From NCBI RefSeq assembly GCF_037971845.1, contig NZ_CP150227.1, positions 5,084,001 to 5,148,000 on the forward strand: a stretch of 64,000 nt of DNA. The letters run 5' to 3'. This DNA is from Paenibacillus sp. FSL R5-0766 (GTDB lineage: Bacteria; Bacillota; Bacilli; Paenibacillales; Paenibacillaceae). Shown in pieces: positions 1 through 8,800 of this stretch; within the stretch, counting starts at the first letter, position 1, and every line of letters starts with the position of its first letter. Position numbers and translations under genes: made by a program. Under the pieces are notes generated by a model that saw only the letters and a program-made list of their open reading frames with translations, had not been told where the DNA came from and did not search any database.

Positions 1-217
1 TTGTTAGTAATACGGTAATCAGCCATGGAATGAGATGAATATGTTTCTTTTTCACATTAGCGTATGTAATCCAAACTACAAAGATCAGAGCTACTCCATT
101 AGACACAAGTAACTTCGGCATCATAAAGGCCAGACCCATACCAATGGCAATAATAATCCACAAAATGATACCGATTAATTTGTTCCTTTTCCAAATAATT
201 TCGTCCATACGATCCAT
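1..217 (-). CDS. Partial multi-pass membrane protein (N-terminus only)
   Basis: This gene runs off the left edge, so only about 72 N-terminal residues are visible. The ATG at 217 follows an AAGGATGGGG ribosome site. A charged N-terminus (MDRMDEIIWKRNK) is followed by two clear membrane helices, roughly residues 14-34 and 38-56, and the start of a third. A short charged cytoplasmic head before several helices is seen in some Bacillales methyl-accepting chemotaxis proteins, but the signalling domain would lie outside the window. The family is therefore a guess; the coding call is sound because the frame is open and the hydrophobic pattern is regular. Confidence 0.6.
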   Translation of the reverse strand, partial: MDRMDEIIWKRNKLIGIILWIIIAIGMGLAFMMPKLLVSNGVALIFVVWITYANVKKKHIHLIPWLITVLLT

Positions 218-412
218 GCATACCCCATCCTTTTATGTAGGTTAAATGTGAACTGTAGGGCCTTTCTGTACTACATCTACTAGTCTTTGGTCCTGCTTAT
301 GCACAAATCGCAAATACGCAGCGCCTTAACATAGTACATATTAACTTCACAAGTATGAAATCAGCGCTACTTTATGTATATCGGTATTCAACATTTAAAA
401 TGAATATGAAAT

Positions 413-442
413 GTAAAATGATATGTAAGCATATCATTTTAC
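413..442. other. Perfect 13-bp inverted repeat (hairpin)
   Basis: GTAAAATGATATG is followed by a 4-base loop and its exact complement. It lies in the 302-base gap between the membrane protein start (217) and the pectate lyase end (520), right after the lyase terminator in the lyase's reading direction. No T-run follows on the minus strand, so it is not a standard terminator. It may be an operator for the gene at 217 or a second mRNA-end structure. The rest of the gap (218-412) shows nothing recognisable. Confidence 0.6.
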
Positions 443-443
443 A

Positions 444-493
444 AACAAAAAAGGTCTGTCTTATGCGTTATGGCGCACAAGACAGGCCTTTTG
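444..493 (-). terminator. Rho-independent terminator of pectate lyase
   Basis: The stem AAGGCCTGTCTT/AAGACAGACCTT has a loop of about 14 bases and is followed on the minus strand by a T6 run. It sits 27 bases after the lyase stop codon. Confidence 0.9.
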
Positions 494-519
494 GGTCGTG
501 AATGGATATGCAGCAAATC

Positions 520-1563
520 TTACTTTCCGAATACAAGTGTCGTATTGGAGGAGCCTGCATACTTGGTGACGAACTCACGGGCGTAGCTGGCACTCTCTAC
601 CTGATAACTGTAATTGGAGCTTGGTCTCCAGTTCGTTTTAGGAGAAGTCGGACTATTAAGCGCTGGTGTACTTCCCGTATCCGTAAACTCACCTTTTCCT
701 TTGTCATCCAGGATGCCACCCTTTTCAGCGCCAGCACCAAAGTAGTTGTTTTCGGAATATATCCGTGCTTTTTCACCAATTGTGATGGCCTGATTGAAGT
801 TGTTTGCATAGTTGTTTTTGAGATGGAAGTAACCATATCTTAAAAGTCCAGGACCACGTACATACAAATTTTCGAAGTAATTATTGGACATGGTCACATG
901 AGGTACTCCATTGTAACTGCTGTTCCCATCATTCGGATGACCGAGGATGACGCCATACTTATGGTTCGCAAATTTGGAATTGCTAATCGTAATATAGTCG
1001 GCGCGATCGCCAATATACAGAAGTTTGTCCAGATCACTACCGCCAGAGCTGTAGCTGTGACCAGCAAACGTCACATGATCAATCCAGTAATTGGAGCCTG
1101 AAGTGATATACATCTGGATATCATCATTGGCATTAATATTGGAAGCGTGTTCAAAAGTCAGATTCTGAAAAATCACATTGCTTGAACTGCTTGTGGATCT
1201 GAAATGAATATTCGTTAATGTATGTTTGCCAAAGGAACCTACAAGTGTCTTGTTCGCTCCAAATTCAACCTTTTGTAGCGTGGAGGAAGAAATATTCTGT
1301 TCAACTACGACAATCTTGGCTGTAGAGCCCGCCATATGTGTTCTCAAGTCATTGAGATTACTAACGTAAACCACCTGACCGTTCTTGCCACCTGTCGTAG
1401 CTGACTTGGATACACCATTTTCATTCTTGGCACTGCCTGCAAAACCAGTCAACCCATTCGTACCTGTGTTTGGATAACTGGCCGCACCATATGTAGACGG
1501 GGCTGTGGAGACAGTTAACAACAATAGAGTTACAGCGAGTAAAAGCATCGAAAATTTCTTCAA
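520..1563 (-). CDS. pel: Secreted pectate lyase, polysaccharide lyase family 1
   Basis: A 347-residue extracellular enzyme expected to cleave de-esterified polygalacturonate by beta-elimination with Ca2+. The chosen start is a TTG at 1563 behind AAGGATGGTGA; the longer open frame upstream has no ribosome site, and this start gives a clean signal peptide (LKKF followed by a leucine-rich core, cleavage near STYGAASYP). The mature part shows the PL1 right-handed beta-helix pattern: [19 protein letters not shown] and the [17 protein letters not shown] segment carrying the conserved arginine near the catalytic site. Length is normal for a single-domain PL1, with no attached binding module. It is monocistronic with its own terminator; the adjacent AraC/GH42 pair suggests shared pectin or galactan use, but no common regulator site was seen. 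Confidence 0.92.
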   Translation of the reverse strand: MKKFSMLLLAVTLLLLTVSTAPSTYGAASYPNTGTNGLTGFAGSAKNENGVSKSATTGGKNGQVVYVSNLNDLRTHMAGSTAKIVVVEQNISSSTLQKVEFGANKTLVGSFGKHTLTNIHFRSTSSSSNVIFQNLTFEHASNINANDDIQMYITSGSNYWIDHVTFAGHSYSSGGSDLDKLLYIGDRADYITISNSKFANHKYGVILGHPNDGNSSYNGVPHVTMSNNYFENLYVRGPGLLRYGYFHLKNNYANNFNQAITIGEKARIYSENNYFGAGAEKGGILDDKGKGEFTDTGSTPALNSPTSPKTNWRPSSNYSYQVESASYAREFVTKYAGSSNTTLVFGK

Positions 1564-1733
1564 AATTTCACCATCCTTTATAATATTATCCTCAAAGACA
1601 ACTCGATTATATCGTGTAACTTTGGCTGTGACAATACAAAAATTGCAAAAAGACAACAATTATCATTTTTATGCAACAGCAGATCAGATATAGTGAAAAA
1701 ACATAAAACCAGGCCATACGTTCACACAAAATT

Positions 1734-1809
1734 GAGCCGCTAATTAGCGGCTCTATTAACGAGTACTATGTGATCCAACTTGGAACTGATCCACACTTGG
1801 ATCAGTTCC
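1734..1809 (-). terminator. Tandem hairpins downstream of the AraC gene
   Basis: There are two perfect inverted repeats. GGAACTGATCC with a 6-base loop (1782-1809) lies 45 bases past the AraC stop, and GAGCCGCTAATTAGCGGCTC (1734-1753) comes after it, followed by a weak T-rich stretch (AATTTTG). The second is a plausible terminator. The first lacks a T-run and may be a processing or stability structure. Confidence 0.55.
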
Positions 1810-1853
1810 TAAAGCCTCTGACGAAAAACCATTCGCTTGCGGATAATAATATG

Positions 1854-2696
1854 TCACGACTTCTGATAGCTGCGGCGGAAGGCGCCAGGTGTGATTTGTT
1901 CCAGCTTCTTGAAGATGGCTCCATAATAGCTGGTCGATTCGAAACCGACTTGACGAGCGATATCCTCCATCCCGCGTTGCACATTATCGAGCAGCAGTTC
2001 CTTGCTCTTGTTGACTCTTACCTGATTAACATAGCTGATGGGACGAATACCTGTCGTTTTCTTAAACAAATGACAGAAATATTCTGGTGTGACACAGATC
2101 AATCCAGCAAGCGTTGGCAAAGTAATCTCTTCAGCATAATGTTGTTCAATATAGTCCAGAACCGGCTTTATTCGCTCATACTGCTGTCCGACGGTATCGC
2201 TGCCCTCAACAGATACGCGTTGAATAATCCCTGTCAATAAGGTATAGAGAATGGCGGAGCAGGCGTAATTGCTTAATGTCTGCTCTTGTGGTGTTAAGGC
2301 AGCTTGCAGCAGCTCCCGCATTCGGGATAGAAGGTATTCAGGTTGTGCAAGCGTGTATACGCATGTGTCGGCAATGCCAACGGTTTCAAACAAGTTTGCT
2401 GACCCGTTGCCATCGAAAATGATCCAGTCGACTTCCCAACTGTCGGATAGCGCATAGTATTCGTGCTTCTGTCCAGGGAATAACAGCATGCCCATACCTG
2501 GCTTGACGATATGTTCCGTTTCACTTAGCTTGAGCTTACCCACACCGCTGCGGCATTGTATCCACTGATAATCCTCAATGCCTTGGTCTCGGCGGATATG
2601 CTCCTGTTCATGATGCAGGCCGATGCCAAGTAAATAAAAAGGGAGCAGCTTGTCTCGGGTAGATAACACCGGGAAATTACGATTGGGATGCGGCAT
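1854..2696 (-). CDS. AraC-family transcriptional regulator
   Basis: A 280-residue regulator with an N-terminal cupin-like sugar-sensing half (about 1-150, including GVGKLKLSETEHIVKPGMG) and a C-terminal pair of helix-turn-helices (about 175-278). The final HTH carries the family signature GMEDIARQVGFESTSYYGAIFKK. The ATG at 2696 follows AGGAGAGTTAG. It is transcribed away from the GH42 beta-galactosidase at 2811 across a 114-bp AT-rich region with inverted repeats, so it is most simply that enzyme's activator. The inducer is not evident from sequence. Confidence 0.88.
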   Translation of the reverse strand: MPHPNRNFPVLSTRDKLLPFYLLGIGLHHEQEHIRRDQGIEDYQWIQCRSGVGKLKLSETEHIVKPGMGMLLFPGQKHEYYALSDSWEVDWIIFDGNGSANLFETVGIADTCVYTLAQPEYLLSRMRELLQAALTPQEQTLSNYACSAILYTLLTGIIQRVSVEGSDTVGQQYERIKPVLDYIEQHYAEEITLPTLAGLICVTPEYFCHLFKKTTGIRPISYVNQVRVNKSKELLLDNVQRGMEDIARQVGFESTSYYGAIFKKLEQITPGAFRRSYQKS

Positions 2697-2715
2697 ACGA
2701 CTAACTCTCCTGATC

Positions 2716-2785
2716 TTAATATTGTTATATGATATTAATTATTTAAGATATTCACTCAAATTAATATAACATATAATCGCAATAT
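2716..2785. promoter_or_regulatory. Divergent control region with inverted AT-rich repeats
   Basis: Between araC and the GH42 gene, a site containing ATATTGTTATATGATATT (about 2717-2734) recurs in inverted orientation as ATATAACATATAATCGCAAT (about 2764-2783). Two similar half-sites facing each other between an AraC gene and its likely target fit an AraC operator. No binding consensus is known to me for this regulator. Confidence 0.4.
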
Positions 2786-2810
2786 ATTGATAAATAAAGG
2801 AGATCACAGG

Positions 2811-4796
2811 ATGACAATTAAGATCGGAATTGATTATTATCCAGAGCAATGGACCCCGGAGTTATGGGAGAAAGATGCCATACTTATGCAACAGACGGGG
2901 GTTGCTGTTGTACGAATGGCAGAGTTCGCCTGGAGCCGAATGGAACCGACTGAGGGTAATTATCAGTTTGAATGGCTGGATGCGGCTATAGAAGTATTCG
3001 CTTCGCGTGGCATGGAAATTGTGTTATGCACCCCAACCAATACCCCGCCAAACTGGATGACAACCCGTTATCCGGATGTGCTGCCCATGGATGAACAACG
3101 ACACATCATTCGGCCAGGCGTGCGTGGACATCGCTGCAACAACAGCCCTTCCTTGAGAATGCTGGGCTCCAAATTTGTGGAAGCGATATCACAGCGCTAT
3201 GGTAAGCATCCCGCCGTCATAGGCTGGCAAATCGATAACGAGATGCACTACCAGGAATGCCATTGTGATACATGTAATCGTTCATTTGTCGCTTGGCTGC
3301 AAAAGCGTTATTCCAATCTGGAGGAGTTGAACCGGGAGTGGGGAACGGTCGTCTGGAGTGGTGAGTACAGCAGCTGGGCTGAGGTAACAACACCACTCGG
3401 TGCCAGCAAACCGATGAATCCTTCCTATCTTCTGGAGTACAAGCGGTTTTGTTCTGACAGCGTAGGCTATCTGCTGGGATGGCAGCTTGAGATTTTACGC
3501 CGTAACTGTCCAGACCAATTTGTGACGCATAACATGTGGCAGTATCCGAATAGCCTGGACTATTATGATATGCACAACGAATTGGACTTCGTCTCTGTTG
3601 ATTATTATCCAAATGAGCTGTATCGCGATTATGGCGATCGGTTTCCGAGGAACGGAGCGCTTACGCTGGACTTGGTCCGCGGCATCAAACGCCGGAATTT
3701 CTGGGTAATGGAACAGCTCAGCGGAGCACAGGGTGCCTGGATGCCGATTCAGCGCACGCCGTATCCTGGACTGATCCGAGCTCGCTCCTGGCAGACAATC
3801 GCCCGCGGTGCGGATATGGTCGTCCATTTCCGCTGGCGGAGTGCTACCGTGGGAGCGGAACAGTTCTGGCATGGGCTGATCGACCACAGCAATGTTCCTG
3901 GACGCAGGTTCAGGGAGTTTGCCGAGCTTACTCGCGAGGTGAACCAGTTAGGAGAACTGTTGGCCGACTCGACCATTGTTACCCAGGTTGCGATTCTGCA
4001 TTCGCATGATCAGCATACAGCGCTTTCCCTTCAGCCGCAGGCAGAAGGAGGAATGCACTATATAGACAACTTGTCCTCCATGCATAATGCATTTCTGAAA
4101 ATGGGCGTAGGTACAGACGTTATCAATTGGACCGAGGAACTCGATGGGTACAAGCTGGTCGTTGTCCCTTCCCTCTTCCTGTTAAGTGAAGAAGTAGCAC
4201 AACGACTGGAGCGATTCGCAGCTAAAGGGGGGACGGTTGTCCTCACCAATCGGACTGGCGTGAAGAACATGAGGAACGTATGTGAGATGCTGCCTCTGCC
4301 AGGGCTACTGGGTGAAGCGGCGGGTGTTGTCGTAAGTGAATATGATGCCATCGGCAACAGTGAGCATCGGATACGGAATGCGGAGGGCAAGACTTTCGCT
4401 GCGAAGCAATGGTGTGATCTACTGGAACTGCGAGGCGCAGAGCCGATCGCCTGGTATGACAACGACTTTTACGAGGGTGTACCGGCGGTTACTGTCAATA
4501 AGTTTGGTGAAGGTGAAGTGTATTATATCGGCACTTGGCCGGAGCCATCGTATTTCTATCAGTTGTTTGAAGGCATATTGAAAGAAAAGGAATTGGCGCC
4601 CAAAATCCAGCTGCCGGAAGGTGTTGAGCTGTCGATTCGAACGAAGGGGGAGCAAAACTTCCTGTTTCTGATCAATTTGACGAATGAGCAACGAGAGATT
4701 ACGTTGGACGTTCCTTATCGTAGCTTGTTGACTAGCGAGAGATTGGATCAGAAGTTGACTCTTCCAGCTCTGGGAGTAGATATTCTAACTGTATAA
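2811..4796 (+). CDS. GH42 beta-galactosidase
   Basis: A 661-residue cytoplasmic enzyme (no signal peptide) that releases terminal beta-galactose from oligosaccharides such as pectic galactan fragments. The ATG at 2811 follows AAAGGAGAT. The N-terminal TIM barrel starts IGIDYYPEQW; the acid/base glutamate is E144 in GWQIDNEMH and the nucleophile lies in NFWVMEQLSG near residue 304. Cysteines C109, C150, C152 and C155 (ECHCDTC) form the zinc cluster typical of this family. A trimerisation domain (about 390-590) and a small C-terminal beta domain complete the usual length. It is divergent from an AraC regulator and has its own terminator. Confidence 0.93.
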   Translation: MTIKIGIDYYPEQWTPELWEKDAILMQQTGVAVVRMAEFAWSRMEPTEGNYQFEWLDAAIEVFASRGMEIVLCTPTNTPPNWMTTRYPDVLPMDEQRHIIRPGVRGHRCNNSPSLRMLGSKFVEAISQRYGKHPAVIGWQIDNEMHYQECHCDTCNRSFVAWLQKRYSNLEELNREWGTVVWSGEYSSWAEVTTPLGASKPMNPSYLLEYKRFCSDSVGYLLGWQLEILRRNCPDQFVTHNMWQYPNSLDYYDMHNELDFVSVDYYPNELYRDYGDRFPRNGALTLDLVRGIKRRNFWVMEQLSGAQGAWMPIQRTPYPGLIRARSWQTIARGADMVVHFRWRSATVGAEQFWHGLIDHSNVPGRRFREFAELTREVNQLGELLADSTIVTQVAILHSHDQHTALSLQPQAEGGMHYIDNLSSMHNAFLKMGVGTDVINWTEELDGYKLVVVPSLFLLSEEVAQRLERFAAKGGTVVLTNRTGVKNMRNVCEMLPLPGLLGEAAGVVVSEYDAIGNSEHRIRNAEGKTFAAKQWCDLLELRGAEPIAWYDNDFYEGVPAVTVNKFGEGEVYYIGTWPEPSYFYQLFEGILKEKELAPKIQLPEGVELSIRTKGEQNFLFLINLTNEQREITLDVPYRSLLTSERLDQKLTLPALGVDILTV

Positions 4797-4815
4797 GATC
4801 AGCAGCTTTCGTATT

Positions 4816-4870
4816 TAAAAAGGGATGTCTCACAAGGCTTACGACCTTGAGGGGCATCCCTTCTCTTATT
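4816..4870 (+). terminator. Terminator of the GH42 gene
   Basis: AAGGGATGTCTCACAAGG pairs with CCTTGAGGGGCATCCCTT around a short loop, followed by a T-rich stretch. It sits 20 bases after the stop codon. Confidence 0.85.
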
Positions 4871-4919
4871 TCACTAACATCCACCTAATCTGAATAAGAG
4901 TATTGCCAGTTAGTTCATC

Positions 4920-6062
4920 TTATTTGATTTTGATTTCCAGTTCATCATTCTTGGCTTCCTGCAAATCATCATAGACCTTATCAGGTTTGCCACGAAGTAT
5001 TAATATCATTGACTCCGGATTGTCCAGGAGATTACTGCTGAAAGAATACATCATTCCATCTTCCGTTCCGCTCCCGCCTACCATGGATAACTTGGTCTGC
5101 TTCCCGTTCCTGGAGATCGAAATGATCTCGATAGGCCAAACGATCTCGTTGAGTGACAACTTCGTTTTGTCATCCATCTCTTGATCAGTTGCATGGACAA
5201 ATTTGACCCGAGTTACAAGAGGAGACATCTCCACCTCCGACAATAAAACCTCATAGCCTCCAAGAGTAAAAGTCCGATTAACGTTAATGACTTCCGTTTT
5301 GGGGATAGAGAATTTAGGATCAAGAGGAAAAGAAAGATTCATTTTTTTGGAATATTTATATTTCCGTTCCTTTTCCCCATTTCCTGAATTTACCACCACA
5401 TCTGGAACAACGGAAGAAAGCTGGAACTGAAGATTCACTTGCTCAGGCAGCGGTTTATTTCGATTACGCTCAATTGTATTCCGGCCATAAATGGTATGTT
5501 TATCCTTCGAAAAATGCATACCTCCTATATTTCCGTTATCAAGGACATAACCTGTTCTTGCATCCGTCATCTTGGTATTGACTATCGAATAAATCTCTTG
5601 CGAAGCATCCGTTCTAGCGGTATACAATACCGTTATCCTGTTCTCATCTGCCAGAACCGCATTCACGGTAAACTGATATATGCCCGATGTAACCGTCCGA
5701 TCCACGAGTTGCACATAACCATTATTGAGCGTTGAAGTAATCGTAGCACGGTCCATATCCGAAGTTAGCAGGCCACGGAAGGGCTCTAGAACTCCCCAAT
5801 GGGTTACAGGCTCAGTATATGTTGCCGGTTGTTGCCCATAGTTTCCAAGCGGGCCTATAAGAAACCAACCTGCAGCCAGAACCGTGACCAGCACTGCCGT
5901 GATCCATTTGACACGAAAGGTCCTACCTGATCGTTTTGTTCTGCCCTTTGCGAGACCACGTTGAATTGCAGCAGTCGTGTCCGCCGGATTCCAGTGCTGC
6001 TTCTCTCTTTTCACCTGATATGCATCTGCAAGAAGTGCTTTCTCCTCCGGGTTAGTGGTCAT
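4920..6062 (-). CDS. DUF4179-type membrane anti-sigma factor
   Basis: A 380-residue protein with a cytoplasmic head (about 1-48, arginine/lysine-rich), one membrane helix (about 50-68, WITAVLVTVLAAGWFLI) and a large extracytoplasmic beta-rich domain. This is the layout of DUF4179 proteins, which accompany ECF sigma factors and are presumed to hold them at the membrane. The ATG at 6062 follows GGAGGGATTGGC and overlaps the sigma gene's 3' end by 11 bases, so the two are translationally coupled. The sensed signal cannot be read from sequence. Confidence 0.8.
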   Translation of the reverse strand: MTTNPEEKALLADAYQVKREKQHWNPADTTAAIQRGLAKGRTKRSGRTFRVKWITAVLVTVLAAGWFLIGPLGNYGQQPATYTEPVTHWGVLEPFRGLLTSDMDRATITSTLNNGYVQLVDRTVTSGIYQFTVNAVLADENRITVLYTARTDASQEIYSIVNTKMTDARTGYVLDNGNIGGMHFSKDKHTIYGRNTIERNRNKPLPEQVNLQFQLSSVVPDVVVNSGNGEKERKYKYSKKMNLSFPLDPKFSIPKTEVINVNRTFTLGGYEVLLSEVEMSPLVTRVKFVHATDQEMDDKTKLSLNEIVWPIEIISISRNGKQTKLSMVGGSGTEDGMMYSFSSNLLDNPESMILILRGKPDKVYDDLQEAKNDELEIKIK

Positions 6063-6600
6063 GCCAATCCCTCCTGTTCTTCATCAACTTGCGCAACTGC
6101 TGGAGTCCCTTGTGCTGCCAGGTCTTGATCGTCCCTTCCGGTTTGCCGAGGATGGAGGCAATATCCGTCAGTGTCATGTCGTTATAATATTTCAGCAATA
6201 ATACATGGCGATATTTCGGTTTCACCTTTTGCAAAAGAGATTCCATAGCTATTCGATTATCATCAACGCTAATCATCCAAGATGCCGGAATGCTGTCCTC
6301 CATATCCTCCTTCGCCAGAGGTGTCGCCCGCTTGCGGCGCCTCTGCTCATCGATGCAGACATAGATCAGAATCCGAATGATCCAAGACTTGAACGCCTTC
6401 TCATTATTCAGCGTACGACGTTTGATCCAAGCTCGGCACGTCATCTCCTGTACCGCTTCCAGCGCATCTTGCCGGTTACGCAGATAACTGTAGGCAATGG
6501 AAATGAGCGTATCTTGATGTTCCATAATGGATTGCACAAATGCCGTCTCGTCTTCGGTCTGTACATAGATCCTCTGGTTCATCTCTGCTTTTGTTTCCAC
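6052..6600 (-). CDS. ECF RNA polymerase sigma factor
   Basis: A 182-residue sigma-70 family member of ECF size. Region 2 spans about residues 25-95 (ISIAYSYLRNRQDALEAVQE, then the promoter-melting segment FKSWIIRILIYVCIDEQRRR). Region 4 spans about 118-172 and ends in the HTH LTDIASILGKPEGTIKTWQHKG. The GTG start at 6600 is chosen because GGAGGGATGCGGG precedes it at ideal spacing. It is the first gene of a two-gene unit with its likely anti-sigma factor; such pairs usually autoregulate, but no matching promoter was identified by eye. Confidence 0.88.
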   Translation of the reverse strand: METKAEMNQRIYVQTEDETAFVQSIMEHQDTLISIAYSYLRNRQDALEAVQEMTCRAWIKRRTLNNEKAFKSWIIRILIYVCIDEQRRRKRATPLAKEDMEDSIPASWMISVDDNRIAMESLLQKVKPKYRHVLLLKYYNDMTLTDIASILGKPEGTIKTWQHKGLQQLRKLMKNRRDWHDH

Positions 6601-6681
6601 CCCGCATCCCTCCTTCTCTCTCTCTTTCTGTGGTATAAGACGGGTGAGTGAAGCAAACGGTTTTTAATATTTGTTCATTAT

Positions 6682-6713
6682 AAAAAGCCCCGCCATCATC
6701 ATGAGGGAGCTTG
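6682..6713 (-). terminator. Terminator of the immunity-like cluster
   Basis: On the minus strand AGCTCC pairs with GGGGCT around a loop of about 14 bases, followed by TTTTTAT. It sits about 70 bases past the last gene of the 6783-9268 cluster. Confidence 0.6.
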
Positions 6714-6782
6714 ATTACATAGGACTTCGTCTGCCGATATACTGAATTACGTACACGCATGAACAATTCAAGATCAACTAAC

Positions 6783-7038
6783 TTACAAATTGCCGGTGAC
6801 TTCGATCCCGTCAGCCAATTGCAGATGATTTCTCACCCAAGTGGTAAACTGATTCAAAAAGTTCCGTAATTCTGGCTCTGCAACCACCTGTTGATCCAGC
6901 TCTGATAAGATCCCCACCCACACATCCTTCGTAATCGGATTCTCCCAGCAGGGATCAAAAGCCTTCATCTCTTCTCCAGTTCGCGGGTCAATACTGATAC
7001 ATGAACGCAGGAATTGTTCTCTTTGATTTTTTAGCCAT
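6783..7038 (-). pseudogene. Small hypothetical gene with an apparent +1 frameshift in an A6 run
   Basis: An ATG at 7038 with a strong GGAGGAG site five bases upstream opens MAKKSKRTIP... and stops after 16 codons. One base over, a continuous frame reads WLKNQREQFLRSC, ISIDPRTGEEMKAFDPCWEN and on to ...IEVTGNL at 6783, but it has no usable start beyond an internal ATG at 6968. Dropping one A from the A6 run (7027-7032) joins the ribosome site to the long frame and gives an 84-residue acidic protein beginning MAKNQREQF. The gene may be inactive, the base call wrong, or slippage used for expression. Function unknown; it is last in the immunity-like cluster. Confidence 0.6.
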
Positions 7039-7074
7039 ATATGCTCCTCCTGTTTCAGGCAAATCTTCTACCCA

Positions 7075-7401
7075 TCAGAGTTCAAACCAGATTAAACCAC
7101 CATCAACCCGGCTGGTTTCTTGCTCCATCTGATGCATCCAGCTCCGCGCCTCTTCACCCCAGATATGAAACAAACAGTAGATATACGAATCCCCATCCAC
7201 AATCTCTTCTAACCCGGAAGCTTTTTCTATCCACACTTCAAGGGCTCTAGGCCAGGAAGGATCTTCACGTTTCAAGACAAAGCTGTTGGCTTGGTGTTCT
7301 AAGCTGTACATGTTGGTAAACGTTAATGCACTTGCCAAACGCTTCACAACTTCAGGTAAAATCGCAGGCTCCGTTGCTCTAATCCCATATTCCCAGCCCA
7401 T
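7075..7401 (-). CDS. Hypothetical 108-residue protein of immunity-like cluster
   Basis: A small soluble acidic protein starting MGWEYGIRATEPAILPEVVK, with no signal peptide or membrane helix and a tryptophan-rich C-terminal half (WIEKASGLEEIVDG, LFHIWGEEARSWMHQ). It lies 14 bases after the SUKH gene and 36 bases before the frameshifted gene, so it is co-transcribed with them. I do not recognise the family. Size, charge and company fit a toxin-neutralising protein, which is inference from context only. Confidence 0.7.
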   Translation of the reverse strand: MGWEYGIRATEPAILPEVVKRLASALTFTNMYSLEHQANSFVLKREDPSWPRALEVWIEKASGLEEIVDGDSYIYCLFHIWGEEARSWMHQMEQETSRVDGGLIWFEL

Positions 7402-7415
7402 ATGTACAACCTCCT

Positions 7416-8063
7416 TCAGACTTCGTTCGCTCCAGATTGTTGCTTTTGTTCATGCATTTGATCGATTGAACGATCCAACCACAACTCATACCAGTCCAGA
7501 AAATGTAATCGATTCGTATTGCCCCAATACTGATCAGGATAAATTCCGTTGCGGTTAGCCCGGTCATCAACCCAGATTTCTCCGTAGGAGGCTCCCTTAA
7601 CGATCAGATTCATGGATATGCCACAGCCAAAATCACTGATGCGCAGCATGCCTGCCGACCATTTTGGATCAAAATATTCGTGTTCCAGAGCATACCATTC
7701 CTCTTCTTCCTTGCTGTCATCGAACCAGTCATAGTTCCAGTTCCATGCTTCCGTGAATTGGAAAGGGTCCGAGATCGCATTCAGCTCATCATCATAACCA
7801 AGCACAGCGTATACGCCATCATCCGGGTTTTCCAGACCATAATAAGGTCCTGCACCAGCCGTTCCCATATGAAGAAGCCATAGCTTATAGTCCTCCGGCA
7901 ACTCAATTCGCCATTTCTGTTCAAATTGCGCAATATCCTTCTGTGTCCATACAGGTGCCATTTCATATTCATGGTTTTCTGCGCCAAACAGCTCCAGATC
8001 CGGGTCCAGACTTCGGAGAGTGATCAACTTTTCACGCATCCGTTCCAGTTGCACATTGTACAT
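7416..8063 (-). CDS. SMI1/KNR4 (SUKH) family protein
   Basis: A 215-residue soluble acidic protein. The core SUKH fold is visible at about residues 45-190: WTQKDIAQFEQKWRIELPED followed by YKLWLLHMGTAGAGPYYGL, then a conserved glycine/acidic region and a final WYELWLDRSI helix. SUKH proteins in bacteria are mostly immunity proteins against nuclease-type polymorphic toxins. The ATG at 8063 is preferred over the longer frame to 8132 because it lies after the upstream stop (8092) and has a GGGAGAT/AGGGA site. It is the middle gene of the 6783-9268 cluster; no toxin gene is visible nearby. Confidence 0.82.
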   Translation of the reverse strand: MYNVQLERMREKLITLRSLDPDLELFGAENHEYEMAPVWTQKDIAQFEQKWRIELPEDYKLWLLHMGTAGAGPYYGLENPDDGVYAVLGYDDELNAISDPFQFTEAWNWNYDWFDDSKEEEEWYALEHEYFDPKWSAGMLRISDFGCGISMNLIVKGASYGEIWVDDRANRNGIYPDQYWGNTNRLHFLDWYELWLDRSIDQMHEQKQQSGANEV

Positions 8064-8091
8064 GGCTTCCCTATCTCCCTTCGTTACTCTA

Positions 8092-8772
8092 TTACGTTTG
8101 TTCCACGGCGTACCCGCGTTGCTGTAACTCATCCAGTGCTGCTGTCACATCTCGCTCAGGACACAACTGCTTGATCAGGCTGGCGGTCACCGGTTTTTCT
8201 TCATATACTTCAGCTACGGCTTCCAACGGCAGATCCGGCAAGTCATAGTACCCTTTGGCCCAGTCACCGTAATCTTCCGGGTTCTTCTCCAAATATCCCA
8301 GTAAAAATTCTGCGCCACCTCTGGCGTCCGCTTCATCTTCCTCGGCCATGGCCATCTGAATCCAGTTACCAACCATCCATGACAAGTCGTTCCCTTCCTG
8401 CCATAGGCAAAAGGTCACATCCTCCAGATCCAATGTTTCCTCCTGATCTCGCAGAACAGCCGACAACGTCTCCGGCACTTCATCGTACATGCCCGGATAG
8501 ATTTCTCCGTCCTCACGAGCATGTGGGCTCAAGGGTGACTCATGATCAAATCCTTTGATCAACGTGCCTGAATCCGTAAACAATACATGCAGATGATCAC
8601 CTGCGCCGTTATTGATGCTTCCCCATGCCACACCTGGCTGAAGTTCAGCTTCATAATGATGTACGCGTAACCATTCTTCCTCCGAAAAGATGATATCCAA
8701 AGCAGCGAGTATTCTCATCCGTTTACGCAGGGCATCTGCATTCATCATCGTTATCTCGTTCCATTCCTGCAT
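8092..8772 (-). CDS. Conserved hypothetical protein, possible immunity protein
   Basis: A 226-residue soluble, strongly acidic protein. The ATG at 8772 follows AGGAGGG at ideal spacing. Motifs that look conserved are GDHLHVLFTDSGTLIKGFDH in the first third, IYPGMYDEVPETL and FCLWQEGNDLSW in the middle, then an acidic stretch with a short helical C-terminus. No catalytic pattern, signal or membrane segment is seen. It sits 28 bases before the SUKH gene and about 30 bases after the DUF6386-like gene in the same orientation. I cannot name the family with certainty. Confidence 0.72.
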   Translation of the reverse strand: MQEWNEITMMNADALRKRMRILAALDIIFSEEEWLRVHHYEAELQPGVAWGSINNGAGDHLHVLFTDSGTLIKGFDHESPLSPHAREDGEIYPGMYDEVPETLSAVLRDQEETLDLEDVTFCLWQEGNDLSWMVGNWIQMAMAEEDEADARGGAEFLLGYLEKNPEDYGDWAKGYYDLPDLPLEAVAEVYEEKPVTASLIKQLCPERDVTAALDELQQRGYAVEQT

Positions 8773-8800
8773 ATGAATCCCTCCTGTTTGTATATGTACA

